DNA of 64,000 nucleotides from Aristolochia californica (lineage: Eukaryota > Streptophyta > Magnoliopsida > Piperales > Aristolochiaceae). Within the stretch, counting starts at the first letter, position 1; each line of letters opens with the position of its first letter. The position numbers and the translations under genes are program-made. This document shows positions 49,693 through 62,038 of this stretch, one piece after another. Below the pieces are notes generated by a model. It was not told the DNA's origin and ran no database searches. It saw only the letters and a list, made by a program, of their open reading frames with translations. The stretch is taken from assembly GCA_029961685.1 (NCBI GenBank), contig JARWKL010000015.1, positions 22,351,220 through 22,415,219 of the forward strand, given 5' to 3'.

Positions 49693-50070
49693 GAGCATGC
49701 CTCCTAAAAATCATGGACGGGTTCTCTCATGCCTCACTTGAGCTGGTCTACATTGCCACTCAACTGAATGGACCATTTCAGCTTCTAACTCCTTTAGTTT
49801 AGTTCTAGGCTTTATTTAGATATTCATCAAGAAGATAGTTACTATCTTTGATTAGGAATGTTCAGCAATCTGCACCGATACACTAAACAGAAGTAAAGAC
49901 TTGAGCAAAAAGTTAGAAAATCATGTAAACAGGTCACCAGATCTATCTATCTTATACCGCAAGACAGGTCTGAAAACTTGACTCCCTGCACTCCCATGTC
50001 TACAGACTTGCGATGGATACACCCGAATTTCAGGGCTGTTGTGGGACATGTTAAACTTGTCACAGAACTG
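47290..50070 (-). pseudogene. Decayed copy of the E4 ubiquitin ligase (UFD2/UBE4) 3' half
   Basis: It parallels the intact exons at 57909-61209 in order and strand. Remnants: last exon about 47300-47430 (frameshift and stops), the exon at 47932-48085 ([19 protein letters not shown]), 48481-48572 (frameshifted), about 49235-49365, 49475-49590, 49700-49880 (shortened) and 49965-50070. The exon encoding the first part of the U-box (YTLMKDPV... in the intact copy) is deleted. Introns also align; the similarity goes on to about 51490. It cannot make a U-box, so it is a non-functional tandem duplicate. Confidence 0.85.
49598..49689. repeat. Compound microsatellite (AT)n(AG)n
   Basis: About 38 bases of AT repeat are followed by about 54 bases of AG repeat. 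It sits between pseudogene exons, where the intact copy has only a short GA run (60755-60789). Confidence 0.95.
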
Positions 50071-50279
50071 CAGTGATATCACCCTATTTAGTTTAAGTAA
50101 CAGAAGACCACATCAAGGACAGTCACATTTAAGTCTCTTAAGACAGCAAGCAATTACTCTAGTAATCCTTGGTAAGTTCATTTAAATTTGTCAGGTATTG
50201 TTTTTTGAAAAGCTCAAAATTACCATTTTTTCTCAGACTAGATGAACAAAATACTCTTGAATAAGTTTGTAAACAGGTA

Positions 50280-50940
50280 AGAATCAAAACAGGTCATTCC
50301 AACCCATTCAGATTACCCAAAATCCATTCCCTCTCATTATCCATTTATTTACATGATTACCCACAAGTAATCAGGTAAAATATTTAAATATATAATACAC
50401 AAATCAATGATAAAAAGTATTAAAAATTTTAAATTTACATAAAACACTATAAAACATGTAAAAATATTAATTGTCTAGAATGAGTTCTTTTTTTTTTTTA
50501 AACGGTGATGATTTAATCCAAAGGAAAGCAAGAAAATACATCAAGGAAGGCCTCCCCTAACAACAAGAGATTGAAGGGAGGGACCCAATTTAGCACAAGA
50601 GTCAATAGCCGTATTGGCTGATCTAAGCACAAAGTTATCTTTAACTAAATATTCTTTAAATTAAGTCATTCTCTACATAAGCAGAGTTATTTTTTTAATA
50701 CTTACATAGGAAGGAATTAAAAATTATGTAAGTAATTAAAAATTACTAAATTATCCTTCTCCTAATACAAGTCATTGGGATATACAATAACATTTACTCA
50801 TATTCATTGATTTAATAAATGGTATGTAGGTAAACAGGTAAATCCTTACAGGGGTAAAGATTTTGCTCCATATGAATTTATAAACAGATTAGGAAATGTA
50901 AAAGGGATACTCAGATAAAATTGTCAGCCCTATTCTTACG
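50280..50940. mobile_element. Insertion in the pseudogene: hAT-like DNA with nested LINE tail
   Basis: The segment is absent from the corresponding place of the intact copy (near 61360). It has ACCCATTCAGATTACCC/CAGGTAAAATATTT words like nonautonomous DNA elements. A LINE 3' end on the minus strand lies at about 50488-50690: T run, then AACAACAAGAGATTGAAGGG as in the tail of the LINE at 32633. It was inserted after the duplication. Confidence 0.5.
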
Positions 50941-51515
50941 AAGTTAAAAACTTGGAACTTTCCATTGCAGAGTTGTCTCGTAAACCGCCCAACAGACCCT
51001 AGTTCTCATCATTCTGAAAAATACTGAAGAAATTATGGTAAGAACACAAACTGTCCATAAAAAACAAGGATCATAGTTGCAAATGTCATATCCTCTTTGA
51101 AGCATATGATGGCTGCAAATTCATCCTGTTTCCTACCTTTCAGAAACAATATATTCACCATTCAAAAGAAAAATAAGTTATGGCAAAAACTGAACCCATA
51201 CCACATGGTACAAGTAGTAATTATCTAAAAGCTTGTCTCTTTACCTAATTTAAGTAGGAATAATACTTGCAGTGGTTTCTTCAGCTCCAAGAGTTGCTTC
51301 TAATATATTACATATCATCAAGGCAGTCATCTAACTAGGAGATTTACAAGGTTCATCCATCATCAAGATTCCCAACTAGACAGAGTTAGCGGATGTTTCT
51401 GCTGAGTGTTGACAATGGATTTCCATCTTGGTCTCACTTTTTCAGGCATTTAAGCACTAAAATCATTAGGCTGACTAAGGATATACTTAAATTCATATTA
51501 TGTAAATTTTTTTTT

Positions 51516-52056
51516 TGTCAGTGGAATAATCCTACACAAAGGTTAATATCGAGAAAACTTATATGGTTAGTAATTGAGAAAAAACCTCCAACCTTCGGCT
51601 AGTAATATATGGATGGACCAGAATGCAACTTTCACATAGTATTAGAGCAAGATGTCTACCTTATGTGACCCAGTTTATACCCTGTTTGTGTTGCTTACAC
51701 TCAAACACATAGTCCATTTGAGTAAGCCTAAACATGAGTGTTGTCATTTGGTTATTAGTTGAGAAAAAGTTTTTTCAACTGTGGCTAGTCATTTTGGAAT
51801 GAATTTGGGCCCAACTTTAAAATGGTTTTAGAGTAGGGCATCTGCCTTGTTGAACCCAATTTGTGTCTCATTTAGTATCCCATTAGCATTGTTCATGTTT
51901 AAAGCTCATTGTCCATTTTGATTAGACTTGAACGTGAGGGACAGTGTTCATGAAAATAATCCCACATGGTTTAATATAAAGAAATGATATATAATTATTT
52001 GTCAGGAAAAGGCCCTCTAACTTCGAATAGTCATTTTGGGATGAACTAAACTACAT
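51516..52056 (+). mobile_element. Tandem TRIM: LTR-interior-LTR-interior-LTR
   Basis: LTR-like copies are at 51516-51636, 51739-51822 (shortened) and 51944-52056. Each interior starts with a TAGTATTAGAG- or TGGTTTTAGAG-like primer site. The second interior ends in a purine tract, GTGAGGGACAG. It is more diverged than the copy at 32389. Its left end lies at the right border of the E4 pseudogene duplication. Confidence 0.6.
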
Positions 52057-52069
52057 TTTAATGTTTTAT

Positions 52070-54460
52070 TCACTTATATCAACTTTACAGGCCTTTGGCA
52101 AGGTCACCCCCTCTCCCTTATGATGTTCAATCTTGGTGAAGTTTTGAGCCATTTGCAACCATGCAAAGAACATAAACTGGCTGAACTATACTACTGAGAA
52201 TCGGGGTCATGACATTTCCTTACTGCAATTTGCAGACAACAACTAATGCTACAGGGTGGCTAACATTGATCAAGTTGCTAATCTTAAAGTTCTTCTCTTC
52301 TGCAAACTCATATCTGGCCAAACAATTAATTGGTCCAAGTCAGCTATTTATGACATCAACATCACATTCAAAACCCATTAAGTGTATGAAGAGATTCTGG
52401 TTTGTCAAGTTACTGAGCTGCCCACAACCTATCTTGGGCTGCTCTCTCTCAAGCAGGCTTCCAAAGTGCTAGGGGCCAAGGTCACTGAGAAATTTGACAA
52501 AAGATTATCCGCTTGGAAAGATAAATTCTTATCTAAATCTGGGCTATTGACATTGATCAAGTCAACTCTCATGGGACTTCCCCTCTACTACTTGCCCTTA
52601 CTAAAATGTTTGATTAATGTGTGGAAGAAAATTGAGGCCCCTGAACGTCGATTCTTATGACAGAGCTCTTCCAACACCTCTAAATATCACTTGGTTAGGT
52701 GGGAGGATATCTGTTCCCAAAGCAGCCAGGGGTTTAGGATCTGAAGTATCAACAGCATTAAAGACTCACATCTTGCTAAATAGATCTGGTAGTTTGCTGT
52801 TAAAAAAGAGAGTCTTTGGAGGAAGATCTTGGTTGCAAAATATAATTACTGCCATCCATTTTGGTTGTCCACTCTTCCTTCCAGCAGTCATGTCTCCCTG
52901 CTGAAGAAGAGGATCCTCAAGTACCTTCACAAGGTCAAGGATGGCATTTGGTTTGGAGTTAGAAGGGGCACAATACAAAGTTCTGGTCTAACATTTGGAT
53001 TGGTGATAGGCCTCTAGCTATTGCACTCCCTGATGTATTCTCTATTGCTAGTGACAAAGAGATGATGGTGGCTCAAGCTAGAATTACCAATGGTTGGAAC
53101 CTTTACTTGAGGTAAAATCTCAAGAATGAGGAGGTATTACCTGCTGCTAGTTTGTTGCCCATGCGAGGGGTCCAATATTTTAGGCAGAATAGTGAAGATC
53201 TCATTTTTTGGAAGTGGACTTCAGATGGGATTTTCTTACAGAACTCTTCTTTAAGCCCAGAGTTCAAAGCCCTCCAGCAACCAATCATCCCAAAATTATG
53301 GTGTGGAAGCTGCTCGGTCCTCCTAAAATGATCTTCTTTGACTAGTGCTCATCCAAAAATAGTATCATGACTTAAGAAAATCCGAAAAAAAGGGGGAACC
53401 ATCATCATCAACACTTTCTGCGGATTATGTGGGCACCCAAGAAGAGTGTTGATCATCCTCCTTAAGTGTGGGTACAGAACTCAGGTTTGGAACCACATCT
53501 TCCAGCTCTTCAATCTCGGGAAATGCCCCCCTCCCCCCCTCCTTCTCTCTCCTTTTTGCTAAATTTCATCAATCAATGTGTATTATGGCATCTTCCGCAC
53601 TTTGGTAAGCTTCAATGGCACTCAGAGTTGGGTGTGACACCTTTGTTCATTGGAATGAGAGGAACAACCATGTCTTCAGGGGGTGAAAGGAAGACATAAG
53701 CATTCTCATCAAGAAAATCATCCAACACACTCTCTCTTGGTTGCATATCCATAAGGATTTCACTCAATATCAGAGCTTGCATGCCAGAGATAATTAATCC
53801 TCAATTGCAAACTATCCCTCATTTGTCAACCCATTGTATAGTTTGGGTTCTCTCCCACCCTCTGCGGATAGCCAGGTTAAACTTAATTTGATGCAGCGCT
53901 CAAGAAAATCTAGGGCCCGGCGGGGTGGGTGACCTATTCACTTAGTTGAGACCATCCTATCCTACTCGTCCAACTAGGACTGGTGACTGTCTCCTAGCTG
54001 AGATTTCTGCCTTCCTTCATGGGCTCTGCATCAGCACAAGTCATTTCAGCTCACTCCTTATGATCAAGGGGGATTGACTCATTGTTATTGAATGGTATTG
54101 TAGTGCAAGAAAGGGGCTTCCCCTCCCTCCACTGGCACTTTCTTCATTTGGTGGAGGAAATATTTGATCTGGCCAGGTCACTGACCATCTCGTGGTCTCA
54201 AACGCTAAGGACTGTGAATAGTCACATTGATAAGCTAGCAAGAGAGGATGCTTCACTCCCCAAGTTCAGTACTTGGCAGCACTAGTTTGTTGCTCATCTA
54301 CTTTGGTGCTCCAGTACCATGCTGTTCTTTTTGGTTGTTGTTGTAACTTTAAAATTATAGCTTTTATGTAACTGGTTCTTGTGGGCCTCCCCCTTCTCTC
54401 TAGGATGGCCTTGTACCCTTCTCTCTTCTCAATAAAATCGCACTCAATTTTCAAAAGAAA
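52070..54460 (+). mobile_element. 5'-truncated LINE with reverse transcriptase end
   Basis: Plus-strand frames carry a late reverse transcriptase part with LQFADNN (active site, normally FADD) and KQASKVLGAKVTEKFDKRLS, SKSGLLTLIKSTLMGLPLYY. A zinc-binding and RNase H remnant follow up to about 54280. The 3' tail near 54430-54460 is short. Many stops make it inactive. It lies downstream of the PPR gene on the opposite strand. Confidence 0.75.
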
Positions 54461-54994
54461 GACACACTGTCCAACTTAAAGTGTTCACCCATATAGACAA
54501 ATCTTCACTCCCACAAAACACAGGCAAGATTTTGGATAAACTCTTACAAAAGGAGAAGAATGACCTGGAAGTTAAGATATCATATACAGCATATAAAATA
54601 TAAATTTTATGGGAAAACATATTCAAGGAAAGGAATAAAACAACTAAAAATCAGCAATCATCCTCTTTCAATATTTGCTTATTCTTAAAAGTCAGCAACC
54701 ATTTTCTTTTAGGAGTCTTTTTTTATTATTATTGGGAACGCCTAACTATGGCTTTGTAGTAATGTTTCTTTGGGAAGGCATAAAGCCAGTTAGTCTCTAG
54801 TAGTGAGCTCATTCGTAACTAATCATAGGATTCTCTCAATGCTAGCTCAAGAATTGTATTTATGTAATTCAGTTCTAGGGGAGTCTTATCTTAGTAAATA
54901 AGTTAACTTAACATGTGTACAGCTGAGTTTTAAAAGGAAACCCAATTCAACGAGTTTTTAAATAGAGGTTCTTCCCCACCTTTCGGATTTGTAA

Positions 54995-56839
54995 TCACCA
55001 GTAGTCTTTGCAAGAACAAACTCCACCACCAAAATGGTGGAACCGGTTTCGATCTCTAACAATTACAATCCTTCTATAAACCCTGGAAACAATCTTGAAA
55101 AAACTATGACAGTCCCGGCAAACTCTGAGATTCTTCACAATTCTTATTTCTGACCCAGAAGAAGTTCTTAAAAGCCCAAAAGCAAGAGCAAGTTTCTCAC
55201 TGTGATAAATCAAAGAGCTCTCTTTCTCTTCTTCCTCAATATCATAGGAAACCATGTCAGTGTCTGCTATATATCCTGACAACTTCAGAACCCTATTTAT
55301 ATTGTCCAACATGTTATAGATCTCCTTGAACCCATCTTCCTCAGACCGACTTGCAACCACAAATTCATAAACCTTGTGGTCAATCTCAATTGAACTGCAC
55401 CCAGGGACCTTTTGAATGCCTTTACTGTTCATAATGTCTCTAACTTCCCCAACCTTACTCCACCTATGGTCTCGAGAATATAAATTTGAAAGCAAGACAT
55501 AATTCTCCCCATTATAGGGCTCTAGTTCTAATAGGTTTCTAATAGCAACCTCACTCAGGTTGGAATTCCCATGGATTCTACAAGCAACAAGTAATGCCCT
55601 CCAAATGACTGCATCTGTTTTCATGGGCATGTTTGTAATGAGATGCAAAGCTTCGTCTAAGAAACCAGCTCGGCCCAAAAGATCAACCATGCAGCCATAA
55701 TGCTCAAGGTTGGGCTGTAAACCCCATTCTTTCTCCATATTATGAAAAAATTTCTTACCTTCACCAACCAAACCCTGATGACAACAAGCGCATAGAACAG
55801 CAAGAAAAGTTACACTATCAGGACTCATGTTCTCCTTAATCATGTAAGAGAAAATGTCCAATGCCACTTCACCTTGTCCATTCATGGCAAAACCCAAGAT
55901 CAATGCATTCCATGTGTAGACATTCTTCATTCTCATAGACTGAAAGACCTTCTCAGACTCGTAAATGCACCCACATTTTGCATACATGTCAATGAGTGCA
56001 GTGCCAACAAATACATTTAGCCTAATGTTATTGTGATTGATGTAATTTTGAATCCATTTTCCTTGACTCAGAGCTCCCAGATGTGCACAAGCTGAAAGGG
56101 CACTAACCATGGTAACCTCAGTTGGTTCAACAGCCAAAATCTGCATATCCTGGAAGAGTTCAAGCGCTTCTCTGAATTTTCTGTTATGGGTATAGCCTGT
56201 AATCATTGCGTTCCAAGTAACCGAGTTTCGATCAGGCATTTCATCAAATAACTGATGAGCATCTTCGAGAAACCTACTAGTTGAATACATAGATACTAAA
56301 GCTGTGTTGACAAACACATCAGCATTAAAACCCATCCGAATTATGCATCCATGAATCGACCTTCCAAGTTTGGGGCAAGATAATCGGGCAACAGACTTAA
56401 TAACAGAAGGGAAAGTCGCACAATCAGGGAGAATCCCCACATTATTCATACAAGTGTATACTAGAATCGATTTTAGGTGCTCATTTGAATTGGTATACGA
56501 TTTTGTAACGAGGTTGCAAAGATCAGTTGTAAGGACATGTCGATGCTGAGCAAAGAGAAGGGAGCAAAATCGACCAGACCTGCATAAAGAAAGAGACATG
56601 TCTATGCATTTCATGAATGACAAGGGGCTGAAGGGATTGTGAGTAGCAATCATGTGGGCAAGTGTTTCTTTCATGAGGTGCAAATCCTGGGAAAGTTTTG
56701 AGACAGAGACTGTTTGTTCTGGAGGCATCTGCATGATTGGATTGACACCAGAGGTGCAAAATGAGATCATATGGATGCATGGGTTGAGGTTACTTGCATT
56801 TAGTGGAGAAACAAGCTTATGTCTCAGAACACTTGGCAT
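54995..56839 (-). CDS. PPR protein of the PLS class with E and DYW domains
   Basis: Intronless, 614 residues, ATG at 56839 (MPSVLRHKLVSPLNAS). The N-terminal 100 residues look like an organelle targeting region. PPR repeats follow (DVFVNTALVSMYSTSRFLED, NSVTWNAMITGYTHNRKFRE, NVFVGTALIDMYAKCGCIYE, NVYTWNALILGFAMNGQGEV, HYGCMVDLLGRAGFLDEAL). The E region has VLLSNLYSRDHRWSKV and PGCSSIEIDHKVYEF. The C-terminal DYW deaminase is complete: YHSEKLALAFGLL (zinc-binding HxE), CRDCH and HHFGGGVCSCKDYW. Such proteins convert specific C to U in chloroplast or mitochondrial RNA. The target site cannot be predicted by eye. Flanked by LINE sequence downstream and the E4 ligase gene upstream. Confidence 0.93.
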   Translation of the reverse strand: MPSVLRHKLVSPLNASNLNPCIHMISFCTSGVNPIMQMPPEQTVSVSKLSQDLHLMKETLAHMIATHNPFSPLSFMKCIDMSLSLCRSGRFCSLLFAQHRHVLTTDLCNLVTKSYTNSNEHLKSILVYTCMNNVGILPDCATFPSVIKSVARLSCPKLGRSIHGCIIRMGFNADVFVNTALVSMYSTSRFLEDAHQLFDEMPDRNSVTWNAMITGYTHNRKFREALELFQDMQILAVEPTEVTMVSALSACAHLGALSQGKWIQNYINHNNIRLNVFVGTALIDMYAKCGCIYESEKVFQSMRMKNVYTWNALILGFAMNGQGEVALDIFSYMIKENMSPDSVTFLAVLCACCHQGLVGEGKKFFHNMEKEWGLQPNLEHYGCMVDLLGRAGFLDEALHLITNMPMKTDAVIWRALLVACRIHGNSNLSEVAIRNLLELEPYNGENYVLLSNLYSRDHRWSKVGEVRDIMNSKGIQKVPGCSSIEIDHKVYEFVVASRSEEDGFKEIYNMLDNINRVLKLSGYIADTDMVSYDIEEEEKESSLIYHSEKLALAFGLLRTSSGSEIRIVKNLRVCRDCHSFFKIVSRVYRRIVIVRDRNRFHHFGGGVCSCKDYW

Positions 56840-57908
56840 GGTTGTTCAAAGCGAAAGGCTACCCCAATTCACCTCCTGGTTGAAGCCAGTGGTTTGGTGT
56901 TTTTCTGTTGAACGGTAGTTTCCGGCCTTGGTTTTTCTTAGTCCTCTAGCACCTCCTTGAGCCATACCCACACTTTCTTCGTCCCAATTCTAGATTCAGT
57001 CACACTGAGTGGTTGTGATCTCTCTGAAGAGTACAAAATGTTGTTAAACGAAATCAAGGGCAACAGAAGCGGACAGAGAAGAAGCAAAATGAGAGAGGCT
57101 AGGGCATGAAATCATCTGTTTATTCTTTTAATAGAGGCGTCGAAAGACGACCACTAATCCAGTATATCAAGCTCCAAGAGTGGTCAGTTTCGACCGACGA
57201 TGTAATTGACGGAGGGAAAGTGAACTCGACCCGAGTGAATTCACTTTCACTCGGGTTATGCGTAATGTAATTTACTTTCCCCTCTTACCCTACAACGCAC
57301 TAACGGTTTTTTGTGCGTTTTTACTAGGTAAAGTCAAATTAAGAGTCATCCTTTCATAGTATTAGTGCAATTTTTAACATTGTAGTCGAGTATATTATAA
57401 TGGGAACATATATACGGGTTTCTCCGAGGCCAACCCCCTGGGAATGAGATGGGGTAAACAAAACAGGATAAAGAGGGCTCGGAGATAGGATCAGGTTTTA
57501 TAGAGACGAGGGGATTAATCGTTGTTTTTTGTAAAAACAAAGTGGAGAAGGATCGTTTTTCAGGATGCCTTCACTCTACTCAGGGTCTAGCCTTTGGGTT
57601 AACCATAAAAGTTTCAATTAGCTGATACAGATTACTATCGAATTTCAATCATAATTAAACAGCAAAACCCGCAAATTAATCTGAATTTGTCAATGGAATC
57701 TTAACAAACACTGATAGATTCTTTCACAGTAGTAAACATAATTAGATATTTCTTCACATTTACTTTGGGCACATGAATAAAAGATATAACGTTATAAACT
57801 CAACGAAATTGCTGTGAGATTCCAATAGCCTACTCCCACACTTCTCTAAACCAATTATATATATATATATTTTTTTTTTACTGGATCTGACCCAGAGTTC
57901 CTTACCAC
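56840..57908. other. Promoter region of the PPR gene and 3' end of the E4 gene
   Basis: Both flanking genes are on the minus strand. The CT/AG-rich part near 56990-57130 probably carries the PPR leader. A minus-strand frame at 57540-57346 resembles nothing. A compound TA/T run lies at about 57857-57880. Confidence 0.45.
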
Positions 57909-60752
57909 TCAATCCTTCTTCAAACTATGGGATCGCATGAATTCTTCAATTCTTGCTTTCAGTTCAATATTAGGAATAAGCATGTCTTGAGTCAGTTGTG
58001 AACGGTTGAATGGATCACTCTGATGCAAAACAAAATAGAAAAAAAAATGTCAATATGTTATCAGCACCAAGTCATTAAAAAAAAAAAAAAAATCTCAAAT
58101 GCAAAAAGATGAACAGAGAATTTGTATACATTGTCACTCAGCAAGTGCCTTTGGATAACAGGTCGATCCACAGTGATTCTTGAAGAAGGTAGGATAACAG
58201 GATCCTTCATCAAAGTGTACTGGACCAACATAAAAAAAATAAAAAATGGTCAATCTTTACAAACAAAGTGAAAACAACTAATACTGTGTTTTTTAGATGA
58301 TTCAAGAAAAATAATCATTGACAAATTAAAAATCCTGAAACGTTTTTTATACTTCAATTAATATTATACAGACTGAAGAAAGATTAGTCAAGGCAGACCT
58401 TTCTACCCAAAGTTTTATGAGAAACCTATGACCAGACATAAGAGGAACATTACGTTTCCATCTTAGCCTACTTTTTGGTTCCCATTTTAACAACTACCAG
58501 TAACAGAACAGATATATAATTGTCATATGCTTGAAATTGACATCAGTAAGATTTTGCAAAAAAGTAAGCAAATTGAAAGAGGTTAATCTTGCATGCTGAG
58601 GGCGCAATTCTACATATCTAACACATTGAAGGTGGATAATTTAGGGAAATACTCAGTAAGAGGAAAACACTCTTCTTCTTCTTCTTTCTTCTTTTTTTTT
58701 TCAGAAAAAAACAATCTTCTTTAGTTTCTAACTTAACCCTCCAAATGTCCTCCAGCAGAAAGAAGGATTACCTGAATTGGGTCAAGAAATTCATCTGGAA
58801 TATCCCCAAGGGCAGCTTCAGCATCCATTGCCTCCAATGCTGCAACTTTTGCTTTTGCACCAAGTTCAATGAACTCCTGAATCACCCTTCCATCCTCGCC
58901 TATTTTCCTTAAAACATCTGCTGCTGCAGCAAATAGCTGTACCAGAGTTTAGTATAAGTTGTCCATTTCAGTCTAGTAAGATGGATGGCATCCAAATGAT
59001 AAAGTCTCATACAAGATCATTATTGCGTACGGGAAAAAACACCTGCTTACTGGCACATATGATAAGACTATCACCAACTATCACAGATGTCATGTCAGAG
59101 AGAAACATGGTGACAAACCCTTTAAAGACATGAAAGGCAGTTCAATAAATATGGAAAATCGACTAATGTTTAAGTGAGTTCAGGCCCATTTGTCAGACTA
59201 GGCCCATGATAAGGACGATATACCTCCACTTTGTAAGGGTTTTCATGCTAGCTTGATCAATCAATGCAAGCATTTGCTTCCAATGAGAAGAGAACTTTGG
59301 GAAGACAGAAAATGGTCTCCGCTTCTCATAATGAGGTCGGATGAAAAGTGAGTGAAAGTGGCTCCAATGAATATGACAAGTACCTGTTCATTGTATGACC
59401 GGCCGTCTCTGGAAATGGCTGTTGGAAAAACATTATCCTTGTCACCCTTTGCAAGATGAACATAGATGTCGACAATCTTGCACACATCATTGACAGGTCA
59501 GTAATCGACACACGAGTGGAGAATAAATACAAAGAGAAAATCCCAATAGAGGTACAGGATCATCCACAAGCAGTAGAGGTATTCCCTCGTAATGGATGAT
59601 AAATAACGTCTAAAATGTGGTTGACACATATCAGATACTTCTTTCAATACTAAATCTCTCGCCAAATCATGATCAGTGAAATAGATGCAATAAGCAGTTG
59701 CAGTCTTCCTTAACCCTTAAACTTAGTGGTGTTAGTATCACTTTCTTTTCAAAAGACCAAAAGAGTCACAAGACTATCATCCATTGACCTTTCCTTACAG
59801 GTAATGGCATGTAGCAGCATCAGAACTGAATTTTTTTTTGAATTTTGAGGTCTAAACTTTCTTCCTCAATAACAACAGTATCACAAATTACAATAATAGC
59901 AGCCATTCTCAAGGTAATCTTGAGAATTTGGAAGAGATTTGCCACTGCTCTAGAAAAGATCAAATGACAAACTAAAATGGTTAAGCATTTTTTACAAAAG
60001 AAACTGTACTTTAACTTTCAAAAATAGTATTTCTTAGATCCTCAGAGATTAAAAAGAACTGAAAATCTTTGATCTTTATGTTCAATAAATAAGACAGCAA
60101 GCTATGCAAAATAAAAAAGGAGATGGGGAGATTCTAATCTCTGAGGGAATATCTAAGATCGACATCTGGGAAATTTGCAGTTATTTTTTAGAGTACAAAA
60201 GGCAAGAGAATGATGATTGAAGGCAATCAAATGTATGTGAACTTTCCAAGCATTACTTCCGGAAAACAGTTCAGGACCGCGGTTAACCATATGAGCTGAA
60301 CAAACTTAAAGGAAAAACATGTTGTATGAGTTTGAAACTAGAGAAAATAAGTATAAGAGTGAAAATTTGGTGAATACTAACTTGCTTCAGCAATTTCTTT
60401 GGTCTAAACTCATACTTCTCAGGGTCTTTCAAACTAAGAGCACGGCGTTGGGGTCCAACAAGTTGTAGCAAGAAGTAATTCAGCATGCTTGCCACTCTGT
60501 CCACCTGCAACCAACAAAGCAATAAAATGATTCTATAAAAACTCAAGCCAATAATGCCCTTCAGATATCCAGACACAGTTAGGCTAGAAGAAAAAAAGAA
60601 GTAAACTTCACCATCTCTGGCAGCAAGAATGGAGCAGTAATTTGTTCTGAAGTAAATGCCAGCATACCAACATCTTCATTCGCTAACTTCATGTCTATTC
60701 GAATAATCTGGATGAAGAGGACAACACGGTGAATGTCTCTGCATAAGCATGC

Positions 60753-60793
<41 letters not shown>

Positions 60794-61209
60794 CGGACAT
60801 TCTCCTGAGAATGATGGAGACGTGTTCTTTCCTGCCTCTCTTGAGCAGGTCTACGTTCCCATTCTGCAGCATTGGCCATCTCAGCTTCCAACTCCTTTAG
60901 TTCTAGGATTTTATTAAGACTTTCATCAAGAAGATAGATACTATCATTGATCAGGAAATTCAAAAAGTTCAAATAGACTCCCTTCTCCTCCTCTCTGGCA
61001 ATCTGCATCAGAATATCCAACAGCAAAGAAGAAAACCTTAAGAGTGCAAAATCTGACAATAATGAAACGGATCACCTAATATATCTATTTTTTATCATAC
61101 ATGGGATAAGTCACCATACCTGTCTCCATGCACTCCGATGGCTAGGGACCTGCCATAAATACTCCAGAAGTTCGGCAATGTTGTGGCGGATGTTGAACTT
61201 ATCATAGAA
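57909..61209 (-). CDS. E4 ubiquitin ligase UFD2/UBE4, C-terminal eight exons
   Basis: Minus-strand exons: 61209-61120, 61002-60799, 60707-60612, 60504-60382, 59476-59384, 58936-58772, 58219-58130 and 58019-57909. All joins are GT-AG, all are in phase 0, and they encode 323 residues. They cover the end of the UFD2 core ([82 protein letters not shown]) and the whole U-box ([40 protein letters not shown]). The frame ends RSHSLKKD. Plant relatives (Arabidopsis At5g15400) are about 1040 residues, so two thirds lies upstream. No more exons are visible up to 64000; a Copia element fills that intron. The enzyme extends ubiquitin chains on pre-ubiquitinated substrates. A short C-terminus after the U-box is the only oddity. 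Confidence 0.9.
60752..60790. repeat. GA microsatellite in an E4 gene intron
   Basis: About 18 GA units lie between exons 60707-60612 and 61002-60799, just after the donor site at 60798 on the coding strand. Confidence 0.9.
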
Positions 61210-62038
61210 CTGCATTTGTAACAATCTAATCAATCTGAGTAACACAATACTACATTGAGGAATTTCTTCACTAAGTTCCATAAGCTGCCAATGTTTATTC
61301 CATTCTACCATTTCTTTTCTCAGAATAGATGAACAAAATACTCTTTATAAGTTCAAAGTTTTTCATCAGAAAGCAGACCCATAAGTTACTGCAGAGCCTA
61401 AGACTCATTATTGTGCTACACAATGACGAAGTAATGATAAGAAAACAAACTGAGAAATAAATCACTCGATAGTTGCAAACCGGATAGATTTCCAACAAAA
61501 AACAGTTCTAAATAGGGTTTCCAACAAAAAGTAGTTGCAAATGTCATATCCCCTTTGAAGCATGTGGTGGCAGCTATTTCATAACCTGTTTCCTATTGTT
61601 CAGAAAAATATATACACCGTTCAGAAGAAAAAGAAATTAGAGTCACCTAGTGAACATATATCACATCATACTAGTAATTAGTTTAAAAGCTTGTTAGTTA
61701 CCTAATTTAAGGAGTCATACTTTCAGTTGTTTGCTTTTTCTTTTCTTTTTTTCCCAGCTCCAGAAGTTGCTTGTGATACCTATCATTAAGTCAATTTTCT
61801 ATGCAGGGATCAAATTGAAGTTTCTCAAGGTTCATACACGCACCAACATACCAAACCTAACAAAGGTCATTAGAGGTTAGCAATGGCAGTTATTTCATCC
61901 ATGCCTTACTATTTCTGGTCTCAACCAACCTAAAGATCTAAATTCATGAGGATGACCAGGGATATACTTAAATTTGTTATCACTTAACAGACTGTCCTAC
62001 ATCTATACAACTACAGTTTCCAGATGTTGCATTGTTAA

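Noticed and set aside
56652..56918. Plus-strand 88-codon frame
   Set aside because: Antisense to the start of the PPR gene.
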